A DNA stretch of 64,000 nt, from assembly GCF_048548695.1 (NCBI RefSeq), contig NZ_JBLYIF010000003.1; one strand, 5' to 3'. A program made the translations under genes and the position numbers. The notes under the pieces were generated by a model. The model was not told the DNA's origin and searched no databases. It saw nothing but the letters and a program-made list of their open reading frames with translations. Each line of letters begins with the position of its first letter. Position 1 is the first letter of the stretch. Below are positions 1 to 8,811 of this stretch, piece by piece. The DNA comes from Neptuniibacter sp048548695 (GTDB lineage Bacteria > Pseudomonadota > Gammaproteobacteria > Pseudomonadales > Balneatricaceae).

Positions 1-121
1 CCCCGGCGATTCCGGATATGCCAGCAATTCGGCCCTTTGCCAGTAACAGAAAGGCAGCGGAGAGGCCAATCAAGGCACCACCCAGCAGGGCAGGCAGCGG
101 TGTGAAATTGATGATAGTCAT
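1..121 (-). CDS. YeeE/YedE family transporter, N-terminal fragment
   Basis: The reverse strand from the ATG at 121 reads MTIINFTPLPALLGGALIG and continues with a glycine-rich hydrophobic helix up to the window edge. This start is typical of YeeE/YedE (DUF395) inner-membrane proteins, which take up thiosulfate or other sulfur compounds. Only about 40 residues are present and the gene runs off the left end. It is divergent from the porin gene that starts at 300. The sulfur theme fits the nearby cysteine synthase, but that link is inference. Confidence 0.7.
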   Translation of the reverse strand, partial: MTIINFTPLPALLGGALIGLSAAFLLLAKGRIAGISGIAG

Positions 122-299
122 AGGCTGTCTCGATCTGTTATGGCGCATGGTATTGCAGATATGTGACGCATTATCCCTGTCTGAGCAGAGGAGCGCAAAG
201 GTTATATTCAATATTACTTAAGTATGCAATAAGAGTTAATTTTTATATTTTTTTATTCTAATATACGTGTCTGATTATCTTTCCGAGCAAGGCGTACAG

Positions 300-1541
300 A
301 TGGCACTCACAATGCGTTCTATCCTGATAACCGCAGTCGCGGTACTGCCCACAGTAGCACAGGCCACCAATGGTTATTTTATGCATGGTAGTAGTGTCAA
401 GGCGCAGGGTATGGCGGGGGTCAGTTATGCTCTGGCGCATGACAGCATCAAATCTGCCAGCAATCCGGCATCACTGATCGCGCTCGGGAATCAATATGAT
501 CTGGGCGTCAACTGGTTCAAGCCGGAGCGTAGTTCAGAAATTTCAGGTAATGGGTTTGGCCTGAATGGCAGCTACGATGCCAATTCGGATCATCACTTCT
601 GGATTCCGGAAGCGGGGTTTGCCCGCCGTCATTCCGATTCTGTCGCCTACGGACTGGCGATGTATGCCAATGGCGGGATGAATACGGCTTACCGGAAAAC
701 ACCTTTTGCTGCGTTTGGTTCTTCCGGTGCGGCGGGCGTTGATCTGTCGCAGCTGTTTATCACCGGCTCATTGGCCTACAAATTGACGCAACGGCAGAGT
801 TTCGGCATAGGCGTGACCTATGTTTATCAGCGGTTTGCGGCGCAGGGGATTCAGAACTTCGCAGGCTTAAGCAGCAACCCCGCTGCCGTCAGCAATAATG
901 GCCATGACAGCAGCAATGGCTGGGGTCTTAAACTGGGTTGGCAGGGGCAGGTAACGGACACGCTGACATTAGGGGCAAGCTGGTCTTCCAAACTGAACAC
1001 AGACCGTTTCTCGCGCTACAGCGGGTTATTTGCCGAGCAGGGTGGGTTTGATGTACCGGAAAGCTACGGCGTGGGTTTTGCCTGGCAACTGGCGCCTCGC
1101 TGGACGCTGGCGGGGGACTGGGAACGGATTGAATACAGTGACGTGCGTTCTGTTGGTAACCCGCTGTCGTTGTCAGCACCTTTAGGGGCAGATAACGGAG
1201 CTGGATTTGGTTGGCAGGATATCGAAGTCTACAAACTGGGTGTGATCTATCAGTTTAATGCGCGGTTGGCACTGCGCGCGGGCATCAGTCATACCGACCA
1301 GCCCATTCCGGCGAGTCAAACCTTCCTTAATATTCTCGCCCCGGGGGTGATAGAAGATCACATCAGTCTAGGGGCTAGCTTGGAGATCAGCCCTGAGCAG
1401 ACCGTTAGCTTCTCGTATACCCACGCGTTGGCACAACAGGTAAAAGGCCAGAACTCTATACCTGTCGCTTTTGGTGGGGGCGAAGCCAATCTGAAAATGA
1501 GTCAGGATATGTTCGGCCTTGCCTGGCAATATCGGTATTGA
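300..1541 (+). CDS. FadL/TodX-family outer membrane transport protein
   Basis: This protein of about 413 aa is predicted to form an outer-membrane beta-barrel for long-chain fatty acids or other hydrophobic compounds. A signal peptide (MRSILITAVAVLPTVAQA) precedes a mature start TNGYFMHG, which is the N-terminal hatch signature of FadL proteins. The body alternates polar and aromatic strands and ends in ...LAWQYRY, with a terminal aromatic residue as expected for a barrel. I chose the ATG at 300 because an AAGG-like site lies just upstream. Starts at 267 and 312 are possible, and 312 gives the most compact signal peptide. The substrate cannot be read from the sequence. It stands alone, with about 290 bp of non-coding DNA before the next gene. 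Confidence 0.85.
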   Translation: MALTMRSILITAVAVLPTVAQATNGYFMHGSSVKAQGMAGVSYALAHDSIKSASNPASLIALGNQYDLGVNWFKPERSSEISGNGFGLNGSYDANSDHHFWIPEAGFARRHSDSVAYGLAMYANGGMNTAYRKTPFAAFGSSGAAGVDLSQLFITGSLAYKLTQRQSFGIGVTYVYQRFAAQGIQNFAGLSSNPAAVSNNGHDSSNGWGLKLGWQGQVTDTLTLGASWSSKLNTDRFSRYSGLFAEQGGFDVPESYGVGFAWQLAPRWTLAGDWERIEYSDVRSVGNPLSLSAPLGADNGAGFGWQDIEVYKLGVIYQFNARLALRAGISHTDQPIPASQTFLNILAPGVIEDHISLGASLEISPEQTVSFSYTHALAQQVKGQNSIPVAFGGGEANLKMSQDMFGLAWQYRY

Positions 1542-1831
1542 GGTTAATCAGGGGGGCTTGGTAGAGCCTCAACTGGCGTTTAACAGCCTTCTGCTTTGTC
1601 AGGCAGCTTGCAGCTTGGAAAGGACTTGTCATTCCGCTGCGCCGCCTTTGGCGCACAGGCTAATTTATTGCCGCAGAGAAAGTTTTGGACTTGTTCGCAG
1701 GCTCCTTCATCTTGAATCATCTGCTGTCTTAGCGTTGCTTGCCCATTCATTGCGGGTTAACCGGCACCTTCTCGTCTTACGCTTGCTGCAACCCACTATA
1801 CTTTGATCAACCACAGCAGGGGTATAGTGAG

Positions 1832-3313
1832 ATGGCACAGCGGTACGAGAATATTTTGCAAACCATCGGCAATACACCGGTGGTTAGACTCAACAAACTG
1901 GCGCCAGACGGCATCAACCTCTACGTCAAGATTGAAGCGTTCAACCCGATGGCGTCAGTCAAAGATCGGTTGGCACTGGGTGTGATTGAAGATGCCGAGC
2001 GCAAGGGGCTGCTCAAGCCTGGGCAGACCGTCATCGAGGCAACCAGCGGTAATACCGGGATTGGCTTGGCGATGGTCTGTGCTCAGAAAGGCTACCCGTT
2101 GGTGCTGACGATGGCCGAAAATTTCAGTGTTGAACGCCGTAAAATGATGCGTTTCCTCGGTGCCAAAGTAGTGCTGACACCGGCTGCGCTTAAGGGGAGC
2201 GGTATGCTGGCCAAAGCGGTTGAGCTGGCTGAAAAACATGGCTGGTTTCTGTGCCGTCAGTTTGAAAATGAGGCTAACGCGCAGATGCATTCACGCACCA
2301 CCGCGCCTGAGATCCTGGCCGCGTTTGACGATGTCGGGCTCGACTACTGGGTTACCGGTTTTGGCACCGGCGGTACGTTAAAAGGCGTGTCACAGGTGCT
2401 GAAAGCGCAGAGCCCCGCCACCAAAGTGGTGGTATGTGAGCCGGATAATGCGCCATTGCTGGCCAGTGGTGAGATACAACAGCGCACCGTTGACGGCGCT
2501 CCGGCCAGCAGCCATCCCAGCTTTAAACCCCATTTAATGCAGGGCTGGTCGCCAGACTTTATCCCGCAGCTGACCGAAGATGTGGTTAATGCTGATTTTA
2601 TCGATGAGATCGTTGCGATTCCTGGTGACCGTGCACTGGCGTGTGCCAAGGCACTGGCGCAACAGGAGGGTATTTTTGTCGGGATCAGTGCTGGGGCAAC
2701 CCTGGCCGGGGCATTACAACTATGTGAACGGGTGCCTGCTGGCAGCAACATCCTGGCGATGCTGCCCGATACCGGCGAACGCTATCTGAGTACACCGTTG
2801 TTCGCTGATATTACTGAGGAGATGAGCGACGAAGAGTTGGCGTTATCTTGCTCGACTCCGGGTTATCGGTTCGATCTCGCTCCGGCTGCACCGGCAGCAC
2901 TGGATCTGCCACAACCAACTGCCGAGATACAGGCGCAGGTTGAGGCTTGGTTAAGCGACACCGAGCAACCGTTGGTGATGTTTGCGTTGGAATGGTGTGA
3001 GTTTTGTTGGTCAGTGCGTAAGTTGTTTGCCCGATGCGAGATTCCGTACCGTTCGGTAGATCTGGATTCTGCTCAATATCAACCTGACCAGCAGGGCGGC
3101 CAGATACGGGCAGTTATCAATCAGCATAGTGGTAGCATTACCATTCCGCAGATCTTTATCGCTGGTGAATATATTGGTGGTTGCACTGAACTATTCGATC
3201 TTTATAAAAGTGGGGAACTGCAACAACGGCTCTCAGCGGTAGGACTTAATCTGCAGTTGGATTCCGACTTTGAACCCTACAGCTTGCTACCAGGCTGGTT
3301 GCAACCACGGTAA
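1832..3313 (+). CDS. PLP-dependent cysteine synthase (CysM-like) fused to a C-terminal glutaredoxin domain
   Basis: The 493-aa protein has two parts. Residues 1 to about 310 are a fold-type II PLP enzyme: the PLP lysine lies in MASVKDR, the substrate loop in EATSGNTG, and the phosphate-binding glycines in GFGTGGT. This is the cysteine synthase/cystathionine beta-synthase family, making cysteine from an activated serine and sulfide or thiosulfate. From about residue 395 a glutaredoxin-like domain follows, with WCEFC as the CxxC site and a TIPQIF cis-proline motif plus a GGCTEL glutathione-site motif. The fusion suggests that reduction of an S-sulfocysteine or persulfide intermediate is coupled to synthesis; this is inference. 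The start was placed at 1832 (MAQRYENIL) because the family begins there and a purine-rich site precedes it. A longer frame opens at 1739. Confidence 0.85.
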   Translation: MAQRYENILQTIGNTPVVRLNKLAPDGINLYVKIEAFNPMASVKDRLALGVIEDAERKGLLKPGQTVIEATSGNTGIGLAMVCAQKGYPLVLTMAENFSVERRKMMRFLGAKVVLTPAALKGSGMLAKAVELAEKHGWFLCRQFENEANAQMHSRTTAPEILAAFDDVGLDYWVTGFGTGGTLKGVSQVLKAQSPATKVVVCEPDNAPLLASGEIQQRTVDGAPASSHPSFKPHLMQGWSPDFIPQLTEDVVNADFIDEIVAIPGDRALACAKALAQQEGIFVGISAGATLAGALQLCERVPAGSNILAMLPDTGERYLSTPLFADITEEMSDEELALSCSTPGYRFDLAPAAPAALDLPQPTAEIQAQVEAWLSDTEQPLVMFALEWCEFCWSVRKLFARCEIPYRSVDLDSAQYQPDQQGGQIRAVINQHSGSITIPQIFIAGEYIGGCTELFDLYKSGELQQRLSAVGLNLQLDSDFEPYSLLPGWLQPR

Positions 3314-3432
3314 TCGAGACCGGTCGGCGGAGGTCACCTACCGCTAGACAATGCTGCGGCCAGGTTAGTGACATTGTCTCGCGCAGAGCGCTCGGCTCGA
3401 ACTGGGCAGTGCGAACGGTTTCACCGAGACAT

Positions 3433-3456
3433 AAAAAAACCGCCATTGTGGCGGTT
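3433..3456 (-). terminator. Rho-independent terminator of the tRNA-Val gene
   Basis: Read on the minus strand, a CCGCCA/TGGCGG stem with a 3-nt loop is followed by a run of seven Ts, about 10 nt beyond the CCA end of tRNA-Val. Confidence 0.75.
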
Positions 3457-3466
3457 CTTTCATATT

Positions 3467-3543
<77 letters not shown>

Positions 3544-3556
3544 ATGGAGTCAGCGT

Positions 3557-3584
3557 AGTATACTGATAAGATTATCCTGTTCAA
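3557..3584 (-). promoter_or_regulatory. Island-supplied sigma70-type promoter now driving tRNA-Val
   Basis: On the minus strand, TTGAAC (3584-3579), a 16-bp spacer and TATACT (3562-3557) lie 13 bp before the tRNA 5' end. The box lies on the island side of the repeat, so the element brings the promoter that expresses the hybrid tRNA. Confidence 0.7.
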
Positions 3585-3731
3585 TAGCTTTCTTTAAAAT
3601 TCCTTAAAAACACTTATTAAACAACAAATTAAAGTCATAACACCTTATCTCCAATCAACTTACATGACTTCTTATCTGACAAAATTTCAGATGTAACATC
3701 ATCACTTTATTTATCTGTTCAAATTAAAAAA

Positions 3732-3772
3732 GTGTGTTATTTGTGTGTTAGAAGTGTGTTATGAATGTGTCA
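3732..3772. repeat. Left-end phased octamer repeats (GTGTGTTA, 11-bp period)
   Basis: GTGTGTTA occurs at 3732, 3743 and 3754, with a variant ATGTGTCA at 3765. The starts are exactly 11 bp apart, close to one helical turn, so a protein could bind all copies on one DNA face. They lie in the otherwise gene-free 3544-3890 end of the island. The related TCGTAACACA boxes at the right end carry the complementary TAACACA core. Arm-type integrase or excisionase sites are the most likely reading. Confidence 0.7.
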
Positions 3773-3890
3773 CAAGAAAATAAATCCTTATATTTCAATA
3801 CATTGAATTGTTAGAGCGCTACTATTTCTTGGTAGGAAGTTAAATGGTCTTGGACAAAATGTTCAAGCCCTAAAAGACTCTCCAATAGAT

Positions 3891-4793
3891 TTAGATGCTC
3901 ACAGTAAAAACTACTCGATTCCCACTGCATGGCCTTTCAGTAGGGGTTTCTAAATGATCAGAAGAAACCCTCCAAACAGGAATACCTAATTCAATACCAA
4001 TTATTACGCTAAGAGCAGAAAGAATTTTAGGCCCTAGAGGAATCAATAGAGGCCGTGACTCACCAACCAAAGATAGAATCAATGACTTAAGGTCGACATA
4101 TGTAGAGTAAGGGGACATTACTTTATAAGTAGAAATATGATCTTCTGGAAGAATCTCCAGAAAATCATCATTATTTGCTCTTACTGCCCCCTCAAATTCT
4201 GTATTAGGGCTCTCAGGTATCAGAGCAAAAACAATACTTGAATCTAAATAGTTAGAAACGCCTAAAGCCTTACTTCTCTCATATCCCAACCCAAAGATAA
4301 CAGCCGTAGGTAAATTAAGATCTCCTAATTCACCACATAAATCAGGACAAATTTCACCCAGTGTTCTGATTGGCGTCGGCTCCTCCGGTGGTTCCACATA
4401 GGAAGAAAGACTATAGGAAACAGTCAAACTTGAGCCTTCCGAAAGATGTTCAAGTAGAAATGTCATTATGGAGGCTAGTCTGTGCCTGCTCATCACAGAA
4501 ATTTCTAAATAAACATTGATGGGAGCTTCATAACCATTGGTTTCAAATTCATCGCGTAGATGGCCTATGATGTCGTGGTCTTCACATTCGTAAATATTAC
4601 AACCATGAGTCTCATAAACAGATTTATTTTTTTGATAATGTAATACATTTGTGTTGCTGGTATATCCGAAGACAACGTTATGACATGAGTTACAAGAGAT
4701 TTGATCAAAAGCAGAGATTGCCCGACTCTCAAAACCTAACCCCCATATAGCGAGGTAAAATTCAGTTTCAACAGCTTCTTTAAAAACCCTCAT
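3891..4793 (-). CDS. Island protein of unknown family with two GLG[FY]E motifs (operon gene 4)
   Basis: I do not recognise this 300-aa protein. It begins with a beta-strand/glycine motif WGLGFESRA at about residues 17-25, and a matching FGLGYERSK recurs near residue 167. This suggests two tandem alpha/beta (Rossmann-like) half-domains of roughly 150 residues. A later PLGPKI segment is glycine/proline-rich in the manner of nucleotide-binding loops. No signal peptide or membrane segment is evident. Its ATG overlaps the stop of the ATPase gene by 4 bp (ATGA), so the two are translationally coupled and probably act together. It could be the effector or the sensor of the system; the sequence does not decide. 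It is the last gene of the operon. Confidence 0.75.
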   Translation of the reverse strand: MRVFKEAVETEFYLAIWGLGFESRAISAFDQISCNSCHNVVFGYTSNTNVLHYQKNKSVYETHGCNIYECEDHDIIGHLRDEFETNGYEAPINVYLEISVMSRHRLASIMTFLLEHLSEGSSLTVSYSLSSYVEPPEEPTPIRTLGEICPDLCGELGDLNLPTAVIFGLGYERSKALGVSNYLDSSIVFALIPESPNTEFEGAVRANNDDFLEILPEDHISTYKVMSPYSTYVDLKSLILSLVGESRPLLIPLGPKILSALSVIIGIELGIPVWRVSSDHLETPTERPCSGNRVVFTVSI

Positions 4794-6580
4794 AGCAACT
4801 CCATTTGTGAGGACTGATCTATTTTGGTTTTACTATTTTTTGAAACAAACTGCTCTAAAATATTATCCATTGTTTCTTCACGTTGGAGAGTCATCAACAA
4901 CCAATATCTATGAGCAAATATATATGATAACCGACAACGAAAAGGGGATTGTGAAGACATATCCTCAGCTGCATGCTCATAATCAGCCACGATCAAGGCT
5001 CCAGCATTCAATGCTGGCCCAACAGCTTTTCTATATTGATGCGGAACAATTATGGAACCTCTAGGTTCGGGGTTAAACCCTCCTTCCACAATGTTACTTT
5101 TGAAAGTAGATCCTAAAGCATTGATCAAATCTAGGACAGTTCTAACATTGAGCTTGTCGCCGAAATCAAAACAATGAGGTTCTATAGCAATGGTCCCTAG
5201 AAGGGCTTCATAAGACCTAAGGAACTTTTCTAAAGCAGCTATTTGAATATGTAAGGGAATCAAGTCATCTTTTTTTATGGAAGAGACAAATTCATTCATG
5301 ATCCCAATAAGCATTCGCGGGTTGTATTCTAGTGACCGGCAAATATTATGAAAACCAGCATATATATCTGGTGCTCTTCTCCTTGGTTTTACAGAACCAT
5401 TTTCTTTTAAGTACAAATCTCGATTTAAAGCTACAAACTGGAACTTTCTTAAAGTTGGCCTTTTATCTTTTTCTGTGTAGCTTGAAATCTTATCAATCTC
5501 AATTTCCTGAGAAGAAAGGTATTCACTGAAGCTCTGGTCCTTAGAGGCAAGGCTCGCAAACGTATCATTAAGCGAGAATTCCGGAGGCATCTCGAAGCAT
5601 TCATCTACAGGCTTTGTAATACCTTTTTTAATGAAAATATTGCCACACAGCTGTTTAGAAAACTCTATTCCTTTATCGTCATCAGTTTCTGTCAAACTTA
5701 TAAACTTGAAGTCTTGATTTGACATCGAACCTTCTGGCCCAGAAGTCAAATCTACGTTCTGATGATATGGAGATAGTGCAAGTTTTAAAATATAGTCCTC
5801 ATGCCCGCCTCTCATGGCATCGATCAGGGATTGAACCAAGTGATCTGGAGCAAGTTCAAGTTCATCAAATAGAAAGCACCATTTATGCCCTCGATCATTA
5901 AGCAGCTTATTAACTATCGATACAGATGAATCCAGAATTCCTTGTAACTCTCCTGATATAACATCTGGATATCCATCAACTATCTGCCTTCTAAAAGCAT
6001 CATTAATGAAGGCGGAAATGACCTGTTTTTTCTTTGAAATGGCTACTTCTAAATTACTTATGGTTGGAAAGTTTGGTTTCACTTTCCACATTTCGGCTAT
6101 TTCCTTAACCAGAACTACCTCATCACTCTTGCTCAAAGAAATATGATTGAAGCGGTCGCTACTTTCATGATTTCTAGATGACCTATAAGAAATTGCTGCC
6201 GCGAACCTTTCGAGGATGTGGTAGATAAAGAGTGAATCCAAAATATCTAATAGGCGATGATCACTTTGAAATTTTGTTTTGATTCTTTCAAACTGACTTT
6301 TCCATAATCTATCCGTTGGAATAAACACGCCTGAATATGAGATGTTTTCTTTATAGAAATCTGCTGTTGTACCTTGCCAAAGATCTAGGGCATCAATGCT
6401 CAACATCCTCATTAATGTTGTTTTTCCGCTTCCCCGTGGACCAACCATGACCGAATGGTTATATGCTGAAAGCCTTTCAAAAAAATCACTTACTATAAAA
6501 CTTCCACATAGGTCTTTCGTAGAAAAAGTCCGGGCATTGAATGCTTCATGCATACTAGGAATGTATTCAGACATTTTCAT
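4790..6580 (-). CDS. P-loop ATPase of the island operon (AAA/ORC-like, operon gene 3)
   Basis: This protein of about 596 aa has a clear Walker A (GPRGSGKTT, about residues 47-55) and a Walker B with catalytic acidic pair (CFLFDELE, about 236-242). The N-terminal position of the P-loop and its sequence resemble the ORC/Cdc6-type AAA ATPases found in many bacterial defence loci. That assignment is by pattern only. The C-terminal 300 residues have no motif I recognise. There are no long coiled coils as in SbcC or SMC proteins, although the partner gene is an SbcD/Mre11-like phosphoesterase. I used the ATG at 6580; a GTG at 6583 and an ATG at 6574 are also in frame. The start overlaps the phosphoesterase gene by 14 bp and the stop overlaps the next gene by 4 bp. 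Confidence 0.82.
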   Translation of the reverse strand: MKMSEYIPSMHEAFNARTFSTKDLCGSFIVSDFFERLSAYNHSVMVGPRGSGKTTLMRMLSIDALDLWQGTTADFYKENISYSGVFIPTDRLWKSQFERIKTKFQSDHRLLDILDSLFIYHILERFAAAISYRSSRNHESSDRFNHISLSKSDEVVLVKEIAEMWKVKPNFPTISNLEVAISKKKQVISAFINDAFRRQIVDGYPDVISGELQGILDSSVSIVNKLLNDRGHKWCFLFDELELAPDHLVQSLIDAMRGGHEDYILKLALSPYHQNVDLTSGPEGSMSNQDFKFISLTETDDDKGIEFSKQLCGNIFIKKGITKPVDECFEMPPEFSLNDTFASLASKDQSFSEYLSSQEIEIDKISSYTEKDKRPTLRKFQFVALNRDLYLKENGSVKPRRRAPDIYAGFHNICRSLEYNPRMLIGIMNEFVSSIKKDDLIPLHIQIAALEKFLRSYEALLGTIAIEPHCFDFGDKLNVRTVLDLINALGSTFKSNIVEGGFNPEPRGSIIVPHQYRKAVGPALNAGALIVADYEHAAEDMSSQSPFRCRLSYIFAHRYWLLMTLQREETMDNILEQFVSKNSKTKIDQSSQMELL

Positions 6581-7757
6581 CACCCACTTGGATTATTTCG
6601 TTAGAAGTTGTAGAAACCCGTAACCCTAACCCTTCTAATTTAGAAATAAGTAATTTGAATTCAGCTGGCATAAGGTTTTGTATGTCACTCTGTAGATCAA
6701 CAAGATCGGAACGTTCTAAAAATGGGTTATCCTCGTCCAACCTGCCATGAATTTGTTTAGCTAATTCTACACCACTAACATCCCCACCAAATCCACCACG
6801 AGCAGGAAGGTTGGTCGCTTTTGATGGTCTCCAAGCTCTTGGATATGGCCTCTCGAATGTTCTAAATTGACCTACCACTTTCTCTTTTTTTTCACTTTCA
6901 TCTAGGTCAATATCCAGAATATAAAACTGATTCGAAGTTCGATCCTGTATCGTTTTATAAAGCCTTGCAGAAAAGCTTCCCGCAGAGAGGATGACAGGGG
7001 GACAGCTGGTTTGGCATTGTCCATATTTGATCTCAGCATAGTGCCTATGCCCGTGGATCACTAACCAAGCACCGGAATATGTTTCATTAATCATATTAAT
7101 GAGGTGCTGCCCTCCATCCATACTTTCAGTATCTTTACGGTAATCAACATGATCCATTGGATATGGATGGTGGTGAGTAACGAGGATATTAATTTTTTTC
7201 TTTTCAAATTGCTCAGAATTTATATGCTGAACTATCTGTTCACAACATTGCTGAGATACTCTTCCTTTTTTGTGTTCATCTTCTCCATAGCCATGATAAG
7301 CACTTGAATTAACGATAATAATATTACAATCGTCATGTGGAACCTTACACCAGTTCCAAGCCCAAAAATGCGTATTACCTTCAAAATCAGGCAATGGGAA
7401 TGAAGGGGTTACAAACTGTAAGTTGTGTTTCGGGGAAAATACATCATCCTTGAGTCTTGACTGATGATCATGGTTTCCGGGAACACAGATAAGTTCTTTA
7501 GCTCCTATATTCTCTTTCAGCCAGTGTAAAAAACGCCAACCAGCCTCAAAACCGTCTACGCATGCTTTATTAGATACATCCCCAGCACAGATTAATAGGT
7601 CAATATCTTCATTGAGCGAGTTTACATATTCCGCAAAAACTACCCCATATTCACTATCCCCATCCATGAAGGACAGATATGAATCGTCAGCAAACTCTTC
7701 CCTGAGGATGGCATGAAGGTCTGATATAACGAGAATCTTTAGCACATTATTGTCCAT
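6567..7757 (-). CDS. Calcineurin-like metallophosphoesterase (operon gene 2)
   Basis: The protein of about 396 aa shows the full metallophosphoesterase motif order: ISDLH near the N-terminus, CAGD, GNHDH, a histidine block THHHPYP and GHRHY. These residues hold two metal ions and hydrolyse phosphodiesters or phosphomonoesters in the cytoplasm. Related enzymes include the nuclease SbcD/Mre11, cyclic nucleotide phosphodiesterases and Ap4A hydrolases, and the substrate here is unknown. A C-terminal extension of roughly 120 residues follows the catalytic domain. The start MDNNVLKILVISDLH at 7757 puts the first metal motif where the family has it, and its ATG overlaps the methylase stop by 11 bp. 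A longer frame from 7814 would run far into the methylase gene and is unlikely. Confidence 0.88.
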   Translation of the reverse strand: MDNNVLKILVISDLHAILREEFADDSYLSFMDGDSEYGVVFAEYVNSLNEDIDLLICAGDVSNKACVDGFEAGWRFLHWLKENIGAKELICVPGNHDHQSRLKDDVFSPKHNLQFVTPSFPLPDFEGNTHFWAWNWCKVPHDDCNIIIVNSSAYHGYGEDEHKKGRVSQQCCEQIVQHINSEQFEKKKINILVTHHHPYPMDHVDYRKDTESMDGGQHLINMINETYSGAWLVIHGHRHYAEIKYGQCQTSCPPVILSAGSFSARLYKTIQDRTSNQFYILDIDLDESEKKEKVVGQFRTFERPYPRAWRPSKATNLPARGGFGGDVSGVELAKQIHGRLDEDNPFLERSDLVDLQSDIQNLMPAEFKLLISKLEGLGLRVSTTSNEIIQVGDENV

Positions 7758-8544
7758 AATTTTTGACGAGTATTTCCTTACTATCGTTCCAGCTTTCCTT
7801 AAATCCAGAAACATGCCTTTTTACAGGAATGACTTCTACTTGATAATCTTCAGATAAAAGCTCTCTTGTTTCTTCACAGGCCCGATACGAAAACAGAAAC
7901 TTGGCTCCCCTTCTATCAAGTTCAGCTAGGTTATCAAAGAATTCAGGCAGTTCCGATGAATCAAAGCTTCCTAGTCCGTACTCTCCAGTAAATCGCCCGG
8001 ACTTTGAATAAGGCGGATCAATGTATACAAAATCTCCATCCCCTATTTTCGTTAATGTAGTCTTATAGTCCGCAACAGAAATTTCTGCATTTGCCAGTCG
8101 CTTCCGGGCTTCATCAAATACTGCCTCAGATGGGAATTCGCCTGTTCTAGTTCCCATAGGCACATTGAACTGCCCTTTTTGATTCGTCCGATAGACACCA
8201 TTAAAACAATATCTATTTAGATACAAAAAACGGATAGCCCTATCTACTTTCGATATTGATTCAGGTTCTATTGCTCGGATTCGATAGTACTCTTCCTTGG
8301 TTGCTGGAATTTTCACTAGTTGGCTTCTGATAGTGGGATCATTCTTTATGGTATTAAGTGCATTTACCAAATCGACATTAATATCAGAAAGCAGAGCGGG
8401 AGAATCAGGGAGTTCAAAAAATAGACTAGCAGAACCACAAAAGGGCTCAACATACCTTTTATAAGATGAAGGAGCGTTGGCGGTTAGCATAGGCAATAAC
8501 TTTCTTTTGCTGCCTGCCCACCTAATCAATGGTTTGCTTCGCAC
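7747..8544 (-). CDS. D12-class (Dam-like) adenine-N6 DNA methyltransferase (operon gene 1)
   Basis: The 265-aa enzyme transfers a methyl group from S-adenosylmethionine to adenine in a short DNA site. Motifs are in the D12/alpha-group order: WAGSKRKLL at residues 9-17, the SAM-binding FCGSASLFFEL at 35-45, the signature FNGVYRTN at 114-121, and the catalytic DPPYSKSG at 176-183. It matches the length of Dam/DpnM enzymes. No restriction endonuclease gene is adjacent. Instead the phosphoesterase overlaps its 3' end by 11 bp. As first gene of the operon it could mark host DNA so that the ATPase and phosphoesterase spare it, as in other methylase-containing defence systems; this is inference. The target site (for example GATC) cannot be read from the sequence. 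Confidence 0.93.
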   Translation of the reverse strand: MRSKPLIRWAGSKRKLLPMLTANAPSSYKRYVEPFCGSASLFFELPDSPALLSDINVDLVNALNTIKNDPTIRSQLVKIPATKEEYYRIRAIEPESISKVDRAIRFLYLNRYCFNGVYRTNQKGQFNVPMGTRTGEFPSEAVFDEARKRLANAEISVADYKTTLTKIGDGDFVYIDPPYSKSGRFTGEYGLGSFDSSELPEFFDNLAELDRRGAKFLFSYRACEETRELLSEDYQVEVIPVKRHVSGFKESWNDSKEILVKNYGQ

Positions 8545-8662
8545 TTAGTCTTAATCCATTGGACACAGTTGAGAAAGCACCTAGTTTAACCTAATCATAT
8601 TGTACTAGGTAGCAACTGGTGACTACACTACCAGCCCCCCTTCGATAATACCTTTAAGGCTG

Positions 8663-8749
8663 AATTGTGATGTAATTGTACCTATGTGAAAAGATCACAA
8701 TTTAGAGAACTTAGATGTACTAATGCAAACCTTGAACTAGTACATCTAA
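8663..8749. promoter_or_regulatory. Two inverted repeats ahead of the methylase operon
   Basis: In the 267-bp gap before the methylase, AATTGTGAT (8663-8671) is inverted at 8694-8702, and TTAGATGTACTA (8711-8722) is perfectly inverted at 8738-8749. Neither is followed by a convincing T-run on the minus strand. They could be operators for autoregulation or RNA hairpins between the excisionase-like gene and the operon. Confidence 0.5.
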
Positions 8750-8811
8750 TGAATCCACCTTAAACCCATGTGCCTGATGCCAACTTTAAGAGACTTTCAC
8801 CATCAGCTTCT

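Noticed and set aside
3732..3772. CRISPR array from the regular GTGTGTTA repeats
   Set aside because: Units of 8 bp with 3-bp spacers are far too short for CRISPR, and no cas genes are present.
4790..7757. An SbcCD nuclease pair (phosphoesterase plus ATPase)
   Set aside because: The ATPase is about 600 aa with no long coiled-coil arms and an ORC-like P-loop region, unlike SbcC.
7758..7814. Longer start for the phosphoesterase frame (MFLDLRKAG...)
   Set aside because: It lies wholly inside the methylase gene. The start at 7757 places the first metal motif at the usual distance from the N-terminus.
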